The notes beneath the pieces are model-generated. The model did no database searches and was not told the DNA's origin. It saw only the letters and a program-made list of their open reading frames with translations. A program made the translations under genes and the position numbers. Of a stretch of DNA of 64,000 bases, positions 17,858-26,601 are shown piece after piece; the first letter of the stretch is position 1, and every line of letters starts with the position of its first letter. This DNA comes from JACMLD01 sp044223995. Its GTDB lineage: Bacteria > Bacteroidota > Bacteroidia > Chitinophagales > Chitinophagaceae. The stretch lies in contig JBGALE010000004.1 in NCBI GenBank assembly GCA_044223995.1, forward strand, positions 496,001 to 560,000. Direction: 5' to 3'.

Positions 17858-18208
17858 GTGAAACAAAATAATATTGTTGTAGAAAAATCGTATGCACTTG
17901 GATTGAGGATTATAAAATTATTCAGGCATTTACGTCAAAATAAGGTGGAAAGAGAACTTTGTGTTCAGTTGCTGAAATGCGGGACTTCGGTTGGTGCAAA
18001 TGTGGAAGAAGCAATAGGAGGATCATCGCGGAAGGATTTTATTTACAAACTTGAAATTGCTTATCGTGAAACAAGGGAGACACATTATTGGATTAGACTA
18101 TTAAAAGATGCAGCATATCTGGAAGATAATATTGCAGATTCTTTTATTGCGGATTGCAACGAGATATTGAAGATATTAACAGCAATATTAAAGTCTTCCA
18201 AAATCTAA
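17858..18208 (+). CDS. Four-helix-bundle protein, S23/IVS family (copy 1)
   Basis: A 116-residue all-helical protein of the family named after ORFs in 23S rRNA intervening sequences. Hallmarks are LLKCGTSVGANVEEA at about 45-59, the SRKDFIYKLEIAYRETRET stretch and HYWIRLL. It starts at a GTG. The family is related to the Avd accessory protein of diversity-generating retroelements and is thought to bind nucleic acid, but most chromosomal copies have no known role. The gene sits between parE and the DUF1835 gene and is bracketed by A/T-rich inverted repeats, and its base composition is lower in G+C than its neighbours. A clearly homologous copy lies in the sdh operon. Confidence 0.88.
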   Translation: MKQNNIVVEKSYALGLRIIKLFRHLRQNKVERELCVQLLKCGTSVGANVEEAIGGSSRKDFIYKLEIAYRETRETHYWIRLLKDAAYLEDNIADSFIADCNEILKILTAILKSSKI

Positions 18209-18243
18209 TTATTAATTGTTAATTATTAATTACTAATTAAAAA
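18206..18243. repeat. Right inverted-repeat arm flanking the four-helix-bundle gene
   Basis: An A/T-rich tract that begins at the stop codon of the four-helix-bundle gene and ends at the start of the DUF1835 gene. Its reverse complement reads AATTAGTAATTAATAATTAA and matches the left arm at 17825-17844 with one mismatch over those 20 bases. Confidence 0.65.
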
Positions 18244-18244
18244 A

Positions 18245-19078
18245 ATGATTCACATAGTATTCAACGCAGCAGATGTAGATGTTTTGAAAAAAGCCATCGA
18301 ATTGGATGAAACTTTACAGGGTGATGTTATCCAGGTCAAAGATGACTATGCAGTAGGCCCGCTGCTGAATGTATTTACAACAGAAGGAAGGGAAGCCCGT
18401 GCACAATGGTGGCGGGAAGTACTGGCAGGTGGTGATTATGATGGAATGGTGGATAAGGGCACTGTAGATGATAATAAACTCGTGGAAGAATTGATTGCCC
18501 GTCTTGAGAACAATACTGAGGAAGTAATGTGGATTTGGGCAGCGCAAAACAAACACGATGTGAGCGGTTACTACTGGCTGATGAGCCAGTTAAAGGATTT
18601 CCAGGGAAGGATATTCATTCTTTACCTGAATAACCTGCCATTCATTAGTGAGAAGGGACATATTTTTTACCCGGAATGGCTGCACATTATTCCACCGCGT
18701 GAATTTATCAAGGCGAAAAGACTGGCGCGCCCCATTACACTGAGCGAATTTGAAGTGGATCCAGATGAATGGACAAGAATCTGCCAGGAGGACAAAGGTG
18801 TTCGCCTGCTGGAGGGGGGAAAGAAACTGGCACAGTATGATTATAATTTTTATGATGATGAGTTGAAAAAATTTATCACGGCTGACTGGCAGAAAGCCAG
18901 CAGGATAATCCAGCAGTTCCTGCACAAGGCCAAGCATACTACCGGCGATGCCTACCTGCTGTGGCGGTTGAAAGGATTGCTGGCAAATGGTTTGTTTGAC
19001 GTACAGGGCGAAATAAAAAACATGAAGGATTTTGAAGTAAAACAAAAATCTGCCCAGGCCGAGATCATCGAAGGGTAA
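18245..19078 (+). CDS. DUF1835 domain-containing protein
   Basis: A 277-residue cytosolic protein. The N-terminal region HIVFNAADVDVLKKAI with the VKDDYAVGPLL motif is typical of DUF1835; the second half (DPDEWTRICQEDKGVRLLEGGKKLA and onward) resembles the DUF3658 region that usually follows. The biochemical role is unknown. The ATG lies two bases after the end of the right repeat arm of the four-helix-bundle unit, and the stop is 9 bases before the serine hydrolase gene. Confidence 0.87.
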   Translation: MIHIVFNAADVDVLKKAIELDETLQGDVIQVKDDYAVGPLLNVFTTEGREARAQWWREVLAGGDYDGMVDKGTVDDNKLVEELIARLENNTEEVMWIWAAQNKHDVSGYYWLMSQLKDFQGRIFILYLNNLPFISEKGHIFYPEWLHIIPPREFIKAKRLARPITLSEFEVDPDEWTRICQEDKGVRLLEGGKKLAQYDYNFYDDELKKFITADWQKASRIIQQFLHKAKHTTGDAYLLWRLKGLLANGLFDVQGEIKNMKDFEVKQKSAQAEIIEG

Positions 19079-19087
19079 AATTTATTT

Positions 19088-20428
19088 ATGAAAAGAATAA
19101 CCTTTTTGCCATCACTGCTTCTACTAAGCCTGTTTGCTCTTTGTCAAAATGAGACTGCCAAACTGGATGAACTGGTGGGTGCATACGCCAAACAATACAA
19201 GTTCAATGGCTCAGTGCTGGTAGCAAAAGGAGGCAAGGTGTTATTGCAAAAAGGGTATGGCTATAAAAATGCTTCTGACAGCCTCTTCAATGATGGCAAT
19301 ACCATTTTCCAGATAGGATCCATTACAAAGCAGTTTACAGCCACGGTCATATTGAAATTACAGGAACAAAAAAAACTGGACATCCATGATAAGTTGAGTA
19401 AGTACTACCCTGGTTATCCAAAAGGTGATAGCATCACCATCGAAAACCTGCTTACGCACACATCTGGTATTTATAATTATACCAACGATGGCAAATTCAT
19501 GAATACCGAAGCGGTGAAACCTTCCAACGAAGAAAAGATGCTGGCGCTGTTCCGGGATAAGCCACTCGATTTTTCACCCGGCACTTCCTGGAACTACAGT
19601 AATTCCGGTTACCTGCTCCTGGGATATATCATTCAAAAAGTAGCAAAGATGCCGTACGAACAGGCTGTGCGTACCTACATCTTTCAACCCCTGCAAATGA
19701 CCCACAGCGGGTTTGATTTTACCCACCTGTCCGATAAAAACAAAGCTGTCGGTTATTTTACTTATACAGAAAAAGCAAAAATTCCTGCCACCATCGTTGA
19801 TTCATCCGTATCGCTTTCTGCCGGTGCCATGTACACAACTGTAGGCGATCTGTACAAGTGGCATAAGGGCATGCAGGAAAATAAAATCATCAGCGCAGCA
19901 TCTGCACAAAAAGCGTATACGCCTTTCAAAAATAATTACGGTTACGGACTTGGTATTGATACCATTTTTGGAAAACGGGTGATTGCACACGGTGGCGGTA
20001 TCTTTGGGTTTAACACCAACATTGCAAGGGTAACCGAAGATGATGTATGTGTGGTATTGCTCAATAACAGCGGCAACCCATTTTTATCAGATATCAATCG
20101 AAGCATACTCGCAGTATTATATGGGAAATCGTATGAACTGCCAAAGGAAAAGAAAGAAGTAAAAGTAAGTCCTGCCATACTCGCCACCTATGCAGGGCAA
20201 TATGAATTGGCTCCGGGTACAATCGCTACCGTGTCTGTGGCAGGCGAGCAATTGAAAATTCAGGTAACAGGTCAGCCAACATTTGATCTCTACGGATTGT
20301 CGGATACTACTTTTTTCCTGAAGGTGGTGGAAGCAGAACTAACTTTTGTTAAGGACAATACAGGAGCAGTAGAAAAATTTATTTTGAAACAGAACGGGAA
20401 AGAAATGCCCGCAAAGAAGATAAAATAG
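19088..20428 (+). CDS. Exported beta-lactamase-family serine hydrolase with DUF3471-like tail
   Basis: A signal peptide (about 1-20) precedes a class C beta-lactamase-like/D-Ala-D-Ala carboxypeptidase fold. The catalytic S78-I-T-K81 (SxxK), Y170-S-N172 (YxN) and the third-motif HGGG (replacing KTG) are present. The last 90 residues form a small beta barrel like DUF3471. Such enzymes act on peptidoglycan stems, D-amino-acid esters or small esters in the periplasm; the substrate cannot be told. It is packed between DUF1835 (9 bases) and parC (10 bases), so it is cotranscribed with topoisomerase IV. Confidence 0.92.
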   Translation: MKRITFLPSLLLLSLFALCQNETAKLDELVGAYAKQYKFNGSVLVAKGGKVLLQKGYGYKNASDSLFNDGNTIFQIGSITKQFTATVILKLQEQKKLDIHDKLSKYYPGYPKGDSITIENLLTHTSGIYNYTNDGKFMNTEAVKPSNEEKMLALFRDKPLDFSPGTSWNYSNSGYLLLGYIIQKVAKMPYEQAVRTYIFQPLQMTHSGFDFTHLSDKNKAVGYFTYTEKAKIPATIVDSSVSLSAGAMYTTVGDLYKWHKGMQENKIISAASAQKAYTPFKNNYGYGLGIDTIFGKRVIAHGGGIFGFNTNIARVTEDDVCVVLLNNSGNPFLSDINRSILAVLYGKSYELPKEKKEVKVSPAILATYAGQYELAPGTIATVSVAGEQLKIQVTGQPTFDLYGLSDTTFFLKVVEAELTFVKDNTGAVEKFILKQNGKEMPAKKIK

Positions 20429-20438
20429 GACAAACGCA

Positions 20439-22958
20439 ATGAGTGCAGCAAAGAAAAAAGAAAACGATTTTTTGACAAGCGACGGCGGCTTGCAGGGCCA
20501 GTATAAAAACTGGTTCCTCGATTATGCTTCCTATGTAATACTGGAGCGCGCCGTTCCGGCCATTGAAGATGGATTGAAACCCGTACAAAGACGCATCCTC
20601 CATGCCATGAAGGAAATGGATGATGGCCGGTTTAATAAGGTGGCCAATATTATTGGTCAGTCCATGCAATACCATCCGCATGGTGACGCCAGTATCGGCG
20701 ATGCAATCGTCAACCTGGGACAAAAGGATTTACTCATTGAAACGCAGGGTAACTGGGGTGATGTGCGCACGGGCGATGATGCCGCTGCTGCGCGATATAT
20801 TGAGGCGCGTTTATCAAAACTGGCACTTGAAATTGCCTTCAATGCAAAAACCACCGAATGGCAGTTGAGCTACGATGGAAGAAAGAACGAGCCTGTCACA
20901 TTGCCGATGAAATTTCCGCTGCTGCTGGCACAGGGAGCAGAAGGTATTGCCGTGGGATTGTCGACAAAAATTCTGCCGCACAATTTTATAGAACTCTGCG
21001 AAGCATCCGTGAAATACCTGCGTGGAAAAAGATTCGAACTATTTCCCGATTTCCAGGTAGGTGGTATGGTAGATGTTACGAATTACAATGAAGGTAAACG
21101 TGGCGGAAAGGTTCGTGTACGTGCACATATCGAAGAACTGGACAAGAAAACACTGGCCATACGTGATGTGCCGTATGGTGTTACCACGGCGCAATTGATG
21201 GATTCCATTGTAAAGGCAAACGACCAGGGAAAAATTAAGATCAAGAAAGTAACGGATAATACCGCTGCGGAAGTGGAAATACAGGTTGACCTGGCGCCGG
21301 GTATTTCACCCGATATGACCATCGATGCCTTGTATGCATTTACCGATTGCGAAGTCAGCATTTCTCCCAATGCCTGCGTAATAGTTGAACAAAAGCCGCA
21401 ATTTCTCGGCGTACATGAACTATTAAAAATCTCTACCGACAATACCAAAGAGCTTTTAAAGAAGGAGCTTGAAATAAAACTGGCGGAACTGCAGGAGAAA
21501 TGGCATTATACTTCGCTGGAGAAAATATTCTTTGAAGAAAAAATATACAAGGAACTCGAAAAGAAACATGCTACCTGGGATAAAGTCATTGAAGCAATTG
21601 CAGAGGCGTTTAAGCCATTCCGTAAGCAACTGAAGCGCGATATCAACAGGGAAGATATTTTAAAACTAACGGAAAAGCCTGTCCGCAGAATCTACCGCCT
21701 CGATATTGATGAACTGAACGAACAGATCAAAGCGCTGGAAGCTGATATCAAACAGGTAAAATACGATTTGGCCAACCTGGTGGATTTTGCCGTGGCCTAT
21801 TATGAAAACCTGGTAAAGAAATTTGGAAAAGGCAGGGAACGTAAAACAGAAATCAAACTGTTCGATACTATACAGGCCAAACAGGTGGCCATTGCCAATA
21901 CCAAATTGTATATGAACCGGGAAGATGGCTTTATTGGCACATCACTGAAGAAGGACGAATTTGTATGCGATTGTTCTACCCTCGACGATATCATCGTGTT
22001 TACCAAACGCGGCCTGATGAAAGTGGTGAAAGTAGCCGATAAGGTCTACATCGGGAAAGACATATTGCATGCAGCTATTTTCCAGAAAAATGATGAGCGC
22101 ACTACCTACAATATGATTTATATGGATGGTGCAACCGGTGTAAGCTATGCAAAACGTTTCAATGTTACCGGTGTCACACGCGATAAAGAGTATGATTTAA
22201 CCAAAGGGCATGAAAAAAGTAAAGTGCACTATCTGTCCATCAATCCCAATGGTGAGGCAGAAGTGGTAAAGGTAGTACTGAGTTCGGCCAGCACTGCACG
22301 CAACAAGGAATTTGATTTTTATTTTGAAGAAATGGAAATCAAGGGGCGCAACAGCATGGGCAACCAGGTCACCAAATACCAGGTGAAATCGGTTAAATTT
22401 AAAGAAGCCGGTAAATCAACACTGAGCGCCAAGAAACTTTGGTTTGATGATAAATTCGGCAGGCTGAGTGCAGAAGAAAAAGGACAATACCTCGGCAGCT
22501 TTGACGCGGAAGACAGGATTGTAATATTTTATAAAGATGGTACTTACGAAATTACCGACCAGGAGCTGACGCAGCGCATCGATGCAGAGAAAGTATTGCT
22601 GATCGAAAAATTCAACCCGGAAAGTATCGTTTCAGCTATTTACCTTGACAAGGAAAAGTTACAGTATAACCTGAAACGTTTTAAAATAGAAACAACTACG
22701 CTTCATAATAAATTCAGCTTTATCAAAGAAGGAGAGGGCAATTACCTCGAAGCTGTATCAACTGCAGAAGAACCGATTCTCGTTGTGCAAAGTGGCCGTG
22801 GCGCCCAGGTGCGCAAAGCAAAATTCAAAGTGGTCAAGGTGGTGGAAGTGATGGGATGGAAAGCCATTGGTGCAAAACTGGTTGACTTTACCAAGAGTAT
22901 TCAAATGGAATGGGATAAGAAATCAAATGAAAGAAGCCAGCCGGAACTGTTTGAATAA
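20439..22958 (+). CDS. parC: DNA topoisomerase IV subunit A
   Basis: The DNA-cleaving subunit of topoisomerase IV. The N-terminal winged-helix region shows QRRILH at 50-55, the quinolone-pocket region HPHGDASIGDAIVN at 79-92 and the catalytic tyrosine Y120 in AARYIEARL. A coiled-coil segment (about 390-460) is followed by a C-terminal beta-pinwheel from about 470 to 800. At 839 residues it is the Bacteroidota ParC type, with no GyrA-box evident. It closes the parE block; the start is 10 bases after the serine hydrolase stop. Confidence 0.95.
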   Translation: MSAAKKKENDFLTSDGGLQGQYKNWFLDYASYVILERAVPAIEDGLKPVQRRILHAMKEMDDGRFNKVANIIGQSMQYHPHGDASIGDAIVNLGQKDLLIETQGNWGDVRTGDDAAAARYIEARLSKLALEIAFNAKTTEWQLSYDGRKNEPVTLPMKFPLLLAQGAEGIAVGLSTKILPHNFIELCEASVKYLRGKRFELFPDFQVGGMVDVTNYNEGKRGGKVRVRAHIEELDKKTLAIRDVPYGVTTAQLMDSIVKANDQGKIKIKKVTDNTAAEVEIQVDLAPGISPDMTIDALYAFTDCEVSISPNACVIVEQKPQFLGVHELLKISTDNTKELLKKELEIKLAELQEKWHYTSLEKIFFEEKIYKELEKKHATWDKVIEAIAEAFKPFRKQLKRDINREDILKLTEKPVRRIYRLDIDELNEQIKALEADIKQVKYDLANLVDFAVAYYENLVKKFGKGRERKTEIKLFDTIQAKQVAIANTKLYMNREDGFIGTSLKKDEFVCDCSTLDDIIVFTKRGLMKVVKVADKVYIGKDILHAAIFQKNDERTTYNMIYMDGATGVSYAKRFNVTGVTRDKEYDLTKGHEKSKVHYLSINPNGEAEVVKVVLSSASTARNKEFDFYFEEMEIKGRNSMGNQVTKYQVKSVKFKEAGKSTLSAKKLWFDDKFGRLSAEEKGQYLGSFDAEDRIVIFYKDGTYEITDQELTQRIDAEKVLLIEKFNPESIVSAIYLDKEKLQYNLKRFKIETTTLHNKFSFIKEGEGNYLEAVSTAEEPILVVQSGRGAQVRKAKFKVVKVVEVMGWKAIGAKLVDFTKSIQMEWDKKSNERSQPELFE

Positions 22959-22966
22959 ACTACGGG

Positions 22967-22998
22967 TAATTAAAAATTAATAATTAGTAATTAAGAAT
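22967..22998. repeat. Solo A/T-rich repeat after parC
   Basis: This 32-base tract shares TAATTAAAAATTAATAATTA with the tract after parE and TAATTAAGAATT with the left arm before the first four-helix-bundle gene (17816-17827). No gene and no second arm accompany it. Confidence 0.6.
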
Positions 22999-23079
22999 TG
23001 GGTTGTATTGAATAGTATTCGTGGCGCTCTTTGCTTCGTTGCTGGCTTTGCGGGAAACGTATTAAAAGAAATGACAAGG

Positions 23080-24063
23080 TTATTTCTTTTTTCGCTTGAT
23101 GATCACCGATGAGTTTTGGGTAAGGCTGCTCGACATAAACACCTCATGCCTTTTTTCGCCATCCGTTATTACCATCAGGGCAGTATTGGGAGGGTACTTC
23201 CCCAGGTTTTCAGCAAACATACTTATCTCGTTATTGCTGTGTTTATCGTCCAGTGCGATGTACAGGTTCAACGCCCGTTCGGATAATGGTTGGTGCGTAA
23301 GCACTGGTACTTTGTTGATGAACACACTGATACTGTCGCCATCAATATCGCCATTGTCATAAAAACTAATCCGGATCGAATCGCTTTCTACTTCTATTGT
23401 ATTGCTGAGAATATTTTTTCTTTGTTCAAATGTGCTGACCAGTTTTTTAAGCGCTTCCTTTTTTTCTTCTATCACTTTGACTGTATCGGCATTTTTAGGT
23501 ATGTCGCGTATAGCAACCGGCATCGTCACGGTATCTTTTGTATTGAATACAAGTTCTTCCTGCCGGGGTTTCCATATTTTTTTGATGCCAACACTGCTGT
23601 TTTTGATAATACTGTCCTGGTTGGTTTCGGAAACATCCAGGGTATAGTTTACCATTAGTTCAGGGCAGGTATATTTGTATTGTTCATGACTTTTAAATGA
23701 ACCCTTCAGTGTGCTTTTTACTTTGGATGTCATGAGCACAGCGGCAAAATCCATGGGGCAGTCAATACCTTCAATGCTACGGCTGCCGTGGTAAGTAACA
23801 GGTATATTTTTTATGGTGATGACCCTCGTGGCGGCATTGTATTTGCCCCGTATGTAGTAACTCTGGTAACCATCCCGGAAATAATAACCAAAAACACCCT
23901 CCACATCATCACCTTTTTGCTTAATGATAAGCTCTGTGAGGTAGTTATTGCTGGAAGAAGTGTTGATGGGGTCGGCAATGCCATACCAGCTCCCGGTAAC
24001 CGTTTGCGCCTGCACGCCAATAATAGGTAATACAAATAGTAAAAAGAGAAGGGCTTTTCGCAT
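23080..24063 (-). CDS. Secreted protein of unknown function
   Basis: A 327-residue protein with a signal peptide (about 1-19, ending VQAQ). The N-terminal half is a lipocalin-like or beta-rich domain (GSWYGIADP, LIIKQKGDDVEGVFGYYF), then a charged linker (190-225) and a C-terminal beta domain that includes VFINKVPVLTHQPLSERALNL and ends in a basic IKRKKK tail. I do not recognise a named family. It is monocistronic; a weak A/T-rich hairpin (AAAAGAAAT with ATTTCTTTT) over its stop codon could serve parC. Confidence 0.75.
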   Translation of the reverse strand: MRKALLFLLFVLPIIGVQAQTVTGSWYGIADPINTSSSNNYLTELIIKQKGDDVEGVFGYYFRDGYQSYYIRGKYNAATRVITIKNIPVTYHGSRSIEGIDCPMDFAAVLMTSKVKSTLKGSFKSHEQYKYTCPELMVNYTLDVSETNQDSIIKNSSVGIKKIWKPRQEELVFNTKDTVTMPVAIRDIPKNADTVKVIEEKKEALKKLVSTFEQRKNILSNTIEVESDSIRISFYDNGDIDGDSISVFINKVPVLTHQPLSERALNLYIALDDKHSNNEISMFAENLGKYPPNTALMVITDGEKRHEVFMSSSLTQNSSVIIKRKKK

Positions 24064-24112
24064 AGTATGAAGATAACGGAAAATATTGTGCCGTTATTTC
24101 CCGGTGGCGGGC

Positions 24113-24559
24113 TTACTTGTATTTGTTAAGATACCTTTTTATTTCACGGTCGGTATCCCGCTGTTTGATCGTTTCTCGTTTATCGTGCAGTTTTTTACCT
24201 TTTCCGATACCAATTTCTACTTTTGCTATGTTTTTATCCGTAAAAAAAATTCTAAGCGGTACAATTGTATATCCCTTTTCAGTAGTCTTACCTTCCAGTT
24301 TTTTCAGTTCTTTTTTGGTGAGCAATAGTTTTCTTTCCTGCAGCGGCTCGTGTTTTTGTGTGGTACCAAATGCATATTCGGATATATGCAGGCTTTTAAG
24401 AAATAATTCTCCATTATGAAAATAACAGTAGCTGTCGTTGAAACTGGCTTTTCCTTCACGCAGTGATTTTACTTCCGTTCCTACCAATACCATCCCCGCT
24501 ATATAGGTATCTTCTATATAATATTCATGAAAAGCGGATCGGTTTCTAATTTCTGTCAT
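24113..24559 (-). CDS. smpB: SsrA-binding protein
   Basis: A full-length SmpB (148 residues). It binds tmRNA and delivers it to stalled ribosomes for trans-translation. The OB-fold core shows IEDTYIAGMVLVGTEVKSLREGKAS, then NIAKVEIGIGKGKKLHDKRE and the basic C-terminal tail KRYLNKYK, which occupies the mRNA channel. It follows the accD terminator and precedes the secreted hypothetical gene. The tmRNA gene itself is not in the window. Confidence 0.96.
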   Translation of the reverse strand: MTEIRNRSAFHEYYIEDTYIAGMVLVGTEVKSLREGKASFNDSYCYFHNGELFLKSLHISEYAFGTTQKHEPLQERKLLLTKKELKKLEGKTTEKGYTIVPLRIFFTDKNIAKVEIGIGKGKKLHDKRETIKQRDTDREIKRYLNKYK

Positions 24560-24562
24560 AAT

Positions 24563-24586
24563 AAAAAAGGAGGTCTTGAACCTCCT
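24563..24586 (-). terminator. Terminator of accD
   Basis: A seven-base stem (AGGAGGT with ACCTCCT, five-base loop) is followed on the minus strand by six T, 24 bases after the accD stop and just before the smpB start. Confidence 0.85.
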
Positions 24587-24609
24587 GATAATGATATAAT
24601 GGACGGTTA

Positions 24610-25524
24610 TTAATTTTTAAATAATGTGAGCACCGTGGCTATTTTATCTTTCAGATTTTTCCTGTCAACAATAAAATCAAGGAATCCATGTTCGAGTAAA
24701 AACTCACTGCGTTGAAACCCTTCCGGTAAATCTTTTTTGATGGTCTCCTTGATAACGCGCGGACCGGCAAAACCAATCAGTGCGCCGGGTTCTGCAATAT
24801 TCAGATCGCCCAGCATACCAAAAGACGCTGAAATACCTCCAAAAGAGGGATCGGTCAGCAACGAAATATAGGGAATCTGTGCATCGGTCAGTTGTGATAG
24901 TTTTCCGGACACTTTGGCCAGTTGCATCAACGAAAAGGCGCTTTCCATCATACGTGCGCCCCCGCTTTTACAAATTATCATCAGTGGTGTGCGATGCGCG
25001 ATGCAATAGTCGATGGCTTTTGAAATTCTTTCGCCCATAACACTTCCCAGCGAACCGCCGATGAATTCAAAATCCATGCAACCAACTACCAAATCGTGTT
25101 CTTTTACTTTACCGGTGGCTATACGGATCGAGTCGGTGATATCCGTTTTATTCCAGGTTTCTTCCAGTCGTTTCTGGTACGATTTCAAATCGGTGAAATG
25201 AAGAAAGTCTTTGGAGCGGATGTCTTCAAACATCACGTTGCATTCGCCATCATTAAATAATATATCAAAATACTCAGCGCTGCCAATCCTGTGGTGGTGA
25301 TTGCATTTGGGGCAGGTAAACTGGTGTTCCCGCAATTCATTCACCGTACATATATAATTGCACTCAGGGCATTTCACCCAGAGCCCTTCAGGAGTTTCTT
25401 TTTTTTCAGCAGTGCTGGTTAAGATACCTTTTTTGATGCGTTTGAACCAACTGGTTTTCGTTTCCTCGTTCTGCCCATCCTCACCCGCCAGGTTTGCATC
25501 AAAGTCCTCAACTTTTTTAGACAT
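24610..25524 (-). CDS. accD: Acetyl-CoA carboxylase carboxyltransferase subunit beta
   Basis: The beta subunit transfers the carboxyl group from biotin to acetyl-CoA, giving malonyl-CoA for fatty-acid synthesis. The N-terminal zinc ribbon is present with C52, C55, C71 and C74, followed by the crotonase-like domain with GGSLGSVMGERI, SGGARMMESAFSL and GFAGPRVI. The length (304) is normal. A 30-residue acidic and basic N-terminal extension precedes the zinc finger. It is divergent from sdhC, sharing a 222-base intergenic region, and ends in its own terminator. Confidence 0.96.
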   Translation of the reverse strand: MSKKVEDFDANLAGEDGQNEETKTSWFKRIKKGILTSTAEKKETPEGLWVKCPECNYICTVNELREHQFTCPKCNHHHRIGSAEYFDILFNDGECNVMFEDIRSKDFLHFTDLKSYQKRLEETWNKTDITDSIRIATGKVKEHDLVVGCMDFEFIGGSLGSVMGERISKAIDYCIAHRTPLMIICKSGGARMMESAFSLMQLAKVSGKLSQLTDAQIPYISLLTDPSFGGISASFGMLGDLNIAEPGALIGFAGPRVIKETIKKDLPEGFQRSEFLLEHGFLDFIVDRKNLKDKIATVLTLFKN

Positions 25525-25644
25525 GCCTTACTATTTAGGGCGACTAAGATAAGAAACATGTGGGATTTGGTGCTGTGGTTTATACGATTCAGGCATTTAC
25601 TATAAAAAAAATGTGTATTTCGATGCTCTTATTGATTGGTGCGT

Positions 25645-25652
25645 TATTTTTG
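25645..25652 (+). promoter_or_regulatory. -7 promoter element upstream of sdhC
   Basis: TATTTTTG matches the Bacteroidota -7 consensus TAnnTTTG, giving a leader of about 90 bases to sdhC. No clear TTG box at the usual distance is seen. Confidence 0.4.
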
Positions 25653-25746
25653 CACGGATTGCTTTCAAATCAGCCCCTTATCTTGCTTTTTTTATAAACT
25701 TTGAAAGCCTTCCATTGTTCCTTTATTAAGTTTTAATACTTCTTAC

Positions 25747-26451
25747 ATGAAATGGTCTGAACTGTTCACTTCTTCGGTTGGCAAAAAAATCATAATGGGT
25801 CTTACCGGGTTATTTCTGATTACTTTCCTTGTGGTACATGCCGGCATCAATGCCTGCATCTGGGCCAATGACGGGGGAGAAATGTTCAACAAAGCGGCTC
25901 ATTTTATGGGAAGTACCATCGTTATCAGGATTGTGGAAGTCGGGTTATTTGTCATCTTTTTCGTTCACATCATCCAGGGATACGTAGTATCGGCAAAAAA
26001 TGCCAAAACACGCGCTGTTTCCTATGCGGTTGGTTATGGCAAGGGCAGCAAGTGGTACAGCCGGAGCATGGGCTTGCTGGGCACTTTGATATTGTTATTT
26101 CTTATCATGCACATTTATCATTTCTGGACGCCCAGCCGCCTCGGTGGTATTGCCAGTATTCATTCACTGGAACCCGTTACCTACCAGGATGGTAAGGAAA
26201 TCCATAACCTATATGCTGAAATGCTGAAGGTATTCCAGGGAAATATATGGATAGTGATTTTATATGTAGCGGGATGTATTTCGCTGGCATATCACCTGGC
26301 GCATGGTTTCCAGAGCGCATTCAGGACATTGGGATTGCACAACAACAGGTATATAACTATCATTCAGGCAACCGGCTATGGATTTTCCATCATCGTTCCG
26401 CTGGTATTTGCCATGATGCCCATTAGCATTTACCTGTTGTGGGTGAGTTAA
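25747..26451 (+). CDS. sdhC: Succinate dehydrogenase/fumarate reductase cytochrome b subunit
   Basis: A 234-residue integral membrane protein with five hydrophobic helices, the single-subunit cytochrome b type of Bacteroidota. Histidines placed in helices (VVHAGINACIW, FFVHIIQGY, MHIYHFW, AYHLAHGFQSAF) are suitable axial ligands for two b hemes. It anchors the SdhA-SdhB dimer and passes electrons to or from menaquinone. It is the first gene of sdhCAB; a 150-base gap to sdhA holds no recognisable gene. Confidence 0.94.
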   Translation: MKWSELFTSSVGKKIIMGLTGLFLITFLVVHAGINACIWANDGGEMFNKAAHFMGSTIVIRIVEVGLFVIFFVHIIQGYVVSAKNAKTRAVSYAVGYGKGSKWYSRSMGLLGTLILLFLIMHIYHFWTPSRLGGIASIHSLEPVTYQDGKEIHNLYAEMLKVFQGNIWIVILYVAGCISLAYHLAHGFQSAFRTLGLHNNRYITIIQATGYGFSIIVPLVFAMMPISIYLLWVS

Positions 26452-26601
26452 TGATAAAGGCTGTTGAATCGTGCAAAATAAATTGCTGAGCTGAAAATCA
26501 ACAGGTCGTTAAACAAATAAATATAATAATCATTGCTTTTATAAATTAGGGATGTGCTTTGATAAGTTCAATGATCACATCTTCAACTTTCAAATATTCT
26601 T

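Noticed and set aside
17858..18208. Intervening sequence inside a 23S rRNA gene
   Set aside because: The encoded family is named after such insertions, but no rRNA sequence flanks the gene; neighbours are parE and DUF1835.
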